DNA of 22,623 nucleotides from Gracilaria gracilis (Eukaryota; Rhodophyta; Florideophyceae; Gracilariales; Gracilariaceae). Below the pieces are notes generated by a model. The model made no database searches and had not been told where the DNA came from. It saw only the letters and a list, made by a program, of their open reading frames with translations. Made by a program: the position numbers and the translations under genes. This document shows positions 18,168-22,623 of the stretch, one piece after another (position 1 is the stretch's first letter; each line of letters opens with the position of its first letter). Location of the stretch: NCBI GenBank assembly GCA_030374805.1, contig JARGSG010000158.1, positions 1 through 22,623 on the forward strand. Reading direction: 5' to 3'.

Positions 18168-20489
18168 ATGAAGTCACTTGGATTTGGGTTTGAAAAAATA
18201 GGTTTATTACCACTACGATCACCATATATTGCCCTGGTCGTTTTGGCGGTATTTTCAGCATTTTGTGCAACTGGTATTTTAAAGTTGGAAACAGATGATG
18301 CTTTGAGTGATTTGTTTCGCTCAAAATCTGCTGTTTTTGCTGATTATAAGGTTATGAGTGATTTGTTCCCCTCTAGTGAGCGGGATGTGCTTGTTATGAT
18401 TGAGGGCAACGACCTTTTGAGCCCTAAAGGTCTTGAATCAATTCGTAATGTTCACCAGGAACTTGAGTTTGTTGACAGTGTTGATGGCGCTCTTTCAATG
18501 TTTTCTATGCGCGGTCCACCAAACAAGGATGGATACGCGCCACCAATTATTCCCCATGATATTCCAAAAGATGGCGAAGGGTTTTCTGTTGTAAAGCAGG
18601 TTATCAAGGAGCACCCGCTTGTTTACGGGAAGATGATGTCTAAGCCAGATAAGACTGGTACTCAGATTGCTCTTGTTGTTCTCTCGATAAAGAATGAGAT
18701 CCGCTCCAGTAAGGATATGTCTGCGGCTATGTCAGATGTTCGCCAAACTGCTGAGCAGGCATTGGAAGACTATCCCGGCTTTAGCATTGAAGTAGCTGGT
18801 ATTCCTGTTATGAGGCAGGAAATTAAAGCTGCGATTAAGCGGGACCGACTTATTTTTAATACGATCGGATTTATTGTCGGATTTGCGATTAGTTTAGCAT
18901 TTTTCCGCCGCCCAACGCTTGTGTTTATTGCGTCTGTTTGTCCAGCTCTTTCGGTTTTGTGGTCACTTGGCCTGCTTGGGCATATGGGTTTTCAATTAAA
19001 CACCTTTATTAATGTTATTCCTCCGCTTGTGATGGTGATTGCGCTCTCGGATGCGATGCATATGGTTTATTCCATCCGGCGAAATATTACCAAGGGGCTT
19101 GATCGTTTTCAGGCGACAAAAGAAGCTGTGTTGAATGTTGGGCCTGCTTGTGTGCTGACCTCATTGACTACGTCTCTTGCAATGGCATCGCTTGCATTAA
19201 CCGATAGTGGGCTTATTCGTCAATTTGGTTTGGCAGCGGCGCTTGCAACATTAATGGCTTTTGCTGCTGTTATTTTGGTTGTGCCAACGCTGACTTGTCT
19301 GCTTCTTAAGGATGAAGACAAGTTTAGAGCTGAAGAAGAAAAGCACAATAAAGCTCTTAAATGGATGGAAGCGTTTTCTGGCAAGATTTCTCATTTTATC
19401 AAACCTCGCCATTTGGGTATGACCATCATTGGTATTTCAATGGCTGTGTTGTTTACGATCATGCATAGTCAATTGCAGGCGCAATATCGCCTTTCTGACC
19501 AGGTGCCTGCTGGTAAACAATCGGTTGAGACGTCCAGTCGGATTGATCAATTTTTGGAAGGGGCAACACCTCTGCATATTTTGATTGAGTGGCCGGCTGA
19601 TAAATCTCTTCGCGAAGATGTTGAAGTTTTCGACGCAATTGAAGAAGCTCATCGGATTATGGAAGAGCAAGCTGGTGTTGCTAATGTTTGGTCAGTTGCC
19701 GCGCTTCGGCGATGGCTTCGGGAAAATCAGGGTGAGAAAAGTGCTGAGCCGAAATTTGTTGGCGAGTATTTAGATAAAATGCCTGTGCATTTGCTCAATC
19801 GTTTTGTGAACGAGAAACGTAATTCTGCGATTATTACCGGCCGTGTACCTGATATTGATGCAAAAGACACTTTGCCGATTTTGAAGGGCATTGAGGATGA
19901 GCTGCATAAGAAGCTGCCTCCGGGACATAAAATGAATATTCGTGTCACAGGACTTTCGTCTGTGTCTGCTATTCAAAGCTCGACTATGATTAATCAGCTT
20001 AATCGTGGATTGGCGGCTGCTGTTATCATGGTGATTTTCTTAATTGGATTTGCTTTCCGCTCAAGAGAAGTCGCGCTTTTATCGATTGTGCCTAATCTAT
20101 TACCGATTGCAGCGGCTGGTGCCATGTTGTTTGTAAATAACCTAGGCCTTGAATATGCGAGTGTGATTGGTTTGACAGTTGCGTTTGGTTTGGCGGTGGA
20201 TGATAGCATTCACTTCCTTAACCGATTGCATTTAGAGCGCCAACGTACCGATAGTCAGGAAACAGCCGTTTACAATACTTTGGTGCATATTGGGCCGGTA
20301 TTGATGCTGACGACTATGGTTCTGGTTTGTGGGCTTGCGGTGACAATTTTAAGTGAATTGCCCTCTATGAGGCAATTTGGTAGTTTAGCTATGACTACGT
20401 TGATTGCAGCTGTATTGGCAGATTTGTTTATTTTGCCTGCTATCATTCTTTCAACTTGTAAAGAAAAGCTTGCAAAACCAAAAAGCTAA
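18168..20489 (+). CDS. RND superfamily exporter (MMPL-type, COG1033-like)
   Basis: Large inner-membrane transporter, intact, about 773 aa from ATG 18168 (a TTG at 18156 would add four residues). The layout is that of a 12-helix RND protein: one membrane segment (YIALVVLAVFSAFCATGIL), a long periplasmic domain starting ETDDALSDLFRS, a five-helix bundle (from NTIGFIVGFAISLAF), a second copy starting with a helix near MTIIGISMAVLFTIM, a second periplasmic domain and a final helix bundle. The proton-relay signature GLAVDDSIHFLNRL is in the last third. Such proteins export lipids, hopanoids or other hydrophobic molecules; the substrate cannot be read from sequence. No membrane-fusion partner or outer-membrane channel is adjacent. 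Upstream dyads suggest local regulation. Confidence 0.85.
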   Translation: MKSLGFGFEKIGLLPLRSPYIALVVLAVFSAFCATGILKLETDDALSDLFRSKSAVFADYKVMSDLFPSSERDVLVMIEGNDLLSPKGLESIRNVHQELEFVDSVDGALSMFSMRGPPNKDGYAPPIIPHDIPKDGEGFSVVKQVIKEHPLVYGKMMSKPDKTGTQIALVVLSIKNEIRSSKDMSAAMSDVRQTAEQALEDYPGFSIEVAGIPVMRQEIKAAIKRDRLIFNTIGFIVGFAISLAFFRRPTLVFIASVCPALSVLWSLGLLGHMGFQLNTFINVIPPLVMVIALSDAMHMVYSIRRNITKGLDRFQATKEAVLNVGPACVLTSLTTSLAMASLALTDSGLIRQFGLAAALATLMAFAAVILVVPTLTCLLLKDEDKFRAEEEKHNKALKWMEAFSGKISHFIKPRHLGMTIIGISMAVLFTIMHSQLQAQYRLSDQVPAGKQSVETSSRIDQFLEGATPLHILIEWPADKSLREDVEVFDAIEEAHRIMEEQAGVANVWSVAALRRWLRENQGEKSAEPKFVGEYLDKMPVHLLNRFVNEKRNSAIITGRVPDIDAKDTLPILKGIEDELHKKLPPGHKMNIRVTGLSSVSAIQSSTMINQLNRGLAAAVIMVIFLIGFAFRSREVALLSIVPNLLPIAAAGAMLFVNNLGLEYASVIGLTVAFGLAVDDSIHFLNRLHLERQRTDSQETAVYNTLVHIGPVLMLTTMVLVCGLAVTILSELPSMRQFGSLAMTTLIAAVLADLFILPAIILSTCKEKLAKPKS

Positions 20490-20527
20490 TAATAAAAAAT
20501 ATGTATAAGATTTAAGGATTTAGTTGT

Positions 20528-21040
20528 ATGAAATTGTTGAGAAGTGCTGTGAATTTGAAAAAATGCTCCCCTTCAGCATTTGGAGTTGTTTCAGCGTTTT
20601 TACTTGTTATTGCCTTTACTTTTGCTGGTACTGCAACAGCAAGCGCGAAAAACCCTTTTAAAAAGGTAGCTGGTAGCTGGAGAAGCGCCGGTGCTGTTGC
20701 GACCATTTCAGGTAACCGTGAAAGAGTTAAATGCCGGGCTCGTTACAAAGTGCCAGGCAAAAAAGTATCTCTTGCTTTAAAATGTTCAGGGCCTGGTTAT
20801 TTTATTAATGTTCGGGTTAGTGCACGGGTGAACGGGGGCAGTGTTTCTGGTTCATGGAGTGAAAGTAAATATGCTAAAAGCGGTTCTTTAAACGGTAGTG
20901 CCTCTAAATTTAAATCAAACCTCTCATTTTGGGGTGGTGGTGTTAGTGGTAGCATGAGTATCTCTCTGAAGAGTTCTCGCCGTCATAGAATGGTTATTCA
21001 TGCAGCAGGAAACAAGATTGTTATTCCTCTGAGACGATAA
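20528..21040 (+). CDS. Secreted small protein of a Rhizobiales-type family, function unknown
   Basis: Intact, 170 aa. A signal peptide (hydrophobic SAFLLVIAFTFAG, cleavage likely after TATASA at residue 40) points to the periplasm or exterior. The mature part is basic and Gly/Ser-rich, with FKKVAGSWRSAGAVATISGN, ERVKCRARYKVPGKKVSLAL, a second cysteine in KCSGPGY, then GGSVSGSWSESKYAKSGSLN. This layout (SW, ER.+CRA.Y, L.C, SG.W.E, then weak beta repeats) matches, from memory, an uncharacterised family common in Rhizobiales; two cysteines could form a disulfide. It is probably an all-beta barrel-like fold. It begins 38 bp after the RND gene and may share its transcript; a terminator follows. 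Confidence 0.75.
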   Translation: MKLLRSAVNLKKCSPSAFGVVSAFLLVIAFTFAGTATASAKNPFKKVAGSWRSAGAVATISGNRERVKCRARYKVPGKKVSLALKCSGPGYFINVRVSARVNGGSVSGSWSESKYAKSGSLNGSASKFKSNLSFWGGGVSGSMSISLKSSRRHRMVIHAAGNKIVIPLRR

Positions 21041-21054
21041 ATTTTACTGTTTTA

Positions 21055-21084
21055 ATGTCACATAGCTGTTGTTTTTTGTGACAT
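21055..21084 (+). promoter_or_regulatory. Stem-loop after the small secreted-protein gene
   Basis: ATGTCACA (21055-21062) pairs perfectly with TGTGACAT (21077-21084) over a 14-nt loop containing a T run. It precedes the stronger terminator at 21111-21139 and may act with it or protect the 3' end. Confidence 0.45.
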
Positions 21085-21110
21085 AGAGGCAACATTGTAT
21101 TTTCAATTAT

Positions 21111-21139
21111 AAGGGCTGCTTTTTTGAGCGGCCCTTTTT
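21111..21139 (+). terminator. Rho-independent terminator
   Basis: AAGGGC (21111-21116) pairs with GCCCTT (21131-21136), extended by an inner GC/GC pair, and is followed by a run of T to 21139. This is the clearest intrinsic terminator in the window and closes the RND/secreted-protein transcript. Confidence 0.8.
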
Positions 21140-21408
21140 CGTATCTGAATGAATTTGAGTTTTTAAGTGATTAACCAACTGTAATCTTTAAAGTATTGCA
21201 GGTTTTATGGCTTATACATTGGCCGGTTTTTCTGTTCTCTATAAAATTTGTTTTTATTCATTCTAAGGTTGTACCGTGAAAATACCCTTCCACCTGATTG
21301 CGCAATTAAACACTCTTGGTTAGAGTTTACTCGTTCAAGTTTCATAAAATTGTCATATTAGCGTCAGTGTTGTGTAAGTTTAGTTGAGTTTGAGTTGGAG
21401 GGTTGTGT
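21140..21408. other. Intergenic region upstream of fadL-like gene
   Basis: AT-rich, with no gene supported. It should contain the promoter of the outer-membrane protein gene, but I see no convincing -35/-10 pair. GGAGG at about 21397-21401 is the ribosome binding site for the next start. Confidence 0.45.
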
Positions 21409-22623
21409 ATGGTTTTCCTTCGTAATGAGTTTTTTAAAAGCTTTTGGTCAACAAAGGCTGTTTCGTATATTTATTCATGTTCTTTTTGTCTCCTTCTTTC
21501 CAGTATTCTCACCACAAATTTTTATCCGTCTGTTGCTAAGGCTGGTGGCTTTGCAATTAGGGAACAATCGACCTCATCCTTAGGTGCTGCTTTTGCGGGG
21601 AAATGCAGCCGGGAATGATTTGAGTACGATTTATTGGAATCCGGCAGGAGTGGCTACTGCTGGTAAGGGAATAACGACTGAAAGTCATGCTTCTGTGTTG
21701 TTACCTTCAGCTAAAATTGATGCGGCGGATAATGCAAGCTTTAGCTCAAAATGCATTGGTGAATTCTATTTGGTCCTCTTCCTGCTGGACCAAATGACAT
21801 AGATAAGGTCGCATTGGTGCCAGCAAGTTATGCAGCTTGGCGCCTGACTGACAAGCTTACTATTGGTTATGGTTTTAATGCTCCGTTTGGACTGGCTTCT
21901 GAAGCTCGATGATGAAAAGTTTATGCAGGTCAGTATGATTTTCATTGAGGCAGAATATAAAAACATATAATTTTAATCCGGTGTCATTGGTTACCAAATT
22001 TCACGATACCCTTTCGATTGGCGTTTGGTTTGCAAGCGCATGTATTCTGATTTGAATTTGAAAGCAAGCTAGCTTATAGCTGGTGGTTTGCAGCTGTAAA
22101 TGATCCGAGTAGCGGATATGTGAATGTTGATCCGATTGGGGTTTTGGTTTCACTGCTGGGCTTGATTGTGGCGTCCGGTACTGAAAGGCACATCTGATTG
22201 GGATTGGCTATCGTTCTCGTATAAACAATACACTTGAAGGTAGATTTGGATGTTGTACCTGGTATTCCATCGCGCAGTCAATTTGTGAAAGCCGATCTTA
22301 GACCTTACCTGAAATCTGTGACTGTTAGTTTGCGTCAAGATTTAACCTGACTGAGAATTTACGTGTTCTTAGGAACATTTGAATGGACCAACTGGAGTAT
22401 TTTAGCAGACAGTTAACTTGGTAACCATATAGGACAACTGGGGCTGCCGTCACTACTGTGCTAATCCTGTGAAATGTACTAATGCAGGGTTCTTTCATAC
22501 CACTTAGCAATTGAGGCGAATTGGGATGATGGCTATTTTCTATCAGGTGGATTTGAGTACGATTATAGTGATCAACTAACATTACGTACTGGCATAGCTT
22601 ATGAGTGGTCACCTATACAAAAA
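21409..22623 (+). CDS. FadL/OmpP1-family outer-membrane protein, partial at right edge; heavily frameshifted
   Basis: Outer-membrane beta-barrel for uptake of hydrophobic compounds such as long-chain fatty acids or aromatics. It starts at ATG 21409 after GGAGG with a signal peptide ending SVAKA near residue 45. The mature N-terminus GGFAIREQSTSSLGAAFAG is the FadL hatch start, and the NPAG motif follows in STIYWNPAGVATAG after a break (extra A near 21601). Further family pieces are TIGYGFNAPFGL, INNTLEG near 22230, and near the window end DDGYFLSGGFEYDYSDQL and TLRTGIAYEWSPIQ. Frame changes are very frequent from about 21750 on, most likely poor read quality near a contig end. The gene continues beyond the window. 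It is separated from upstream genes by a terminator. Confidence 0.8.

Overview
The window is part of the chromosome of an alphaproteobacterium, most likely a low-GC marine member of the Hyphomicrobiales (Rhizobiales). Three things point there: a red-type (form IC) Rubisco operon with cbbX, a small secreted protein of a type I associate with Rhizobiales, and two copies of an intergenic hairpin around AAAACCGG...CCACTTTT that resembles short repeats of that order. The lifestyle implied is sulfur-oxidising CO2 fixation: a near-complete Calvin cycle operon is followed by soxX, soxA and a CcdA/SoxV-like membrane protein.

Layout, all on the + strand. (1) 370-1031: a NarL/LuxR-type regulator with a degenerate receiver domain. 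(2) 1373-13782: the cbb operon in the order cbbF (class II GlpX-type FBPase), cbbP (PRK of the P-loop GDSATGKTT type), cbbT, cbbK, cbbA, cbbL, cbbS, cbbX, cbbE, cbbZ, cbbY. These genes cover carboxylation, part of reduction and regeneration, plus Rubisco activation (CbbX), 2-phosphoglycolate removal (CbbZ) and clearance of an inhibitory sugar bisphosphate (CbbY). No cbbR is present; the atypical regulator sits where cbbR is often found. (3) 14200-16752: soxX, soxA and ccdA/soxV, without soxYZ, soxB or soxCD. (4) 16766-17752: thiD with a pentapeptide-repeat insert. (5) 18168-20489: an RND/MMPL exporter. (6) 20528-21040: a secreted small protein, closed by a good terminator. (7) 21409 to the window end: a FadL/OmpP1 outer-membrane protein, cut by the window edge.

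Many genes are broken by single-base frameshifts, mostly in short homopolymers. Conserved protein continues on both sides of each break and I saw no in-frame nonsense changes. I read these as sequencing or assembly errors in a draft or metagenomic contig rather than gene decay. They cluster in cbbX and in the terminal fadL gene, while rbcS, cbbY, thiD, the RND gene and the 170-aa gene are clean. For broken genes the coordinates span the inferred whole gene and the break positions are listed.

Non-coding features of note are a perfect 22-bp palindrome before cbbF that contains NarL-like half-sites, paired hairpin repeats inside the cbb operon, a strong hairpin between rbcS and cbbX, and a compact nested RNA-like structure just before soxX. 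I found no tRNA, rRNA, CRISPR array, insertion sequence or clear phage gene.
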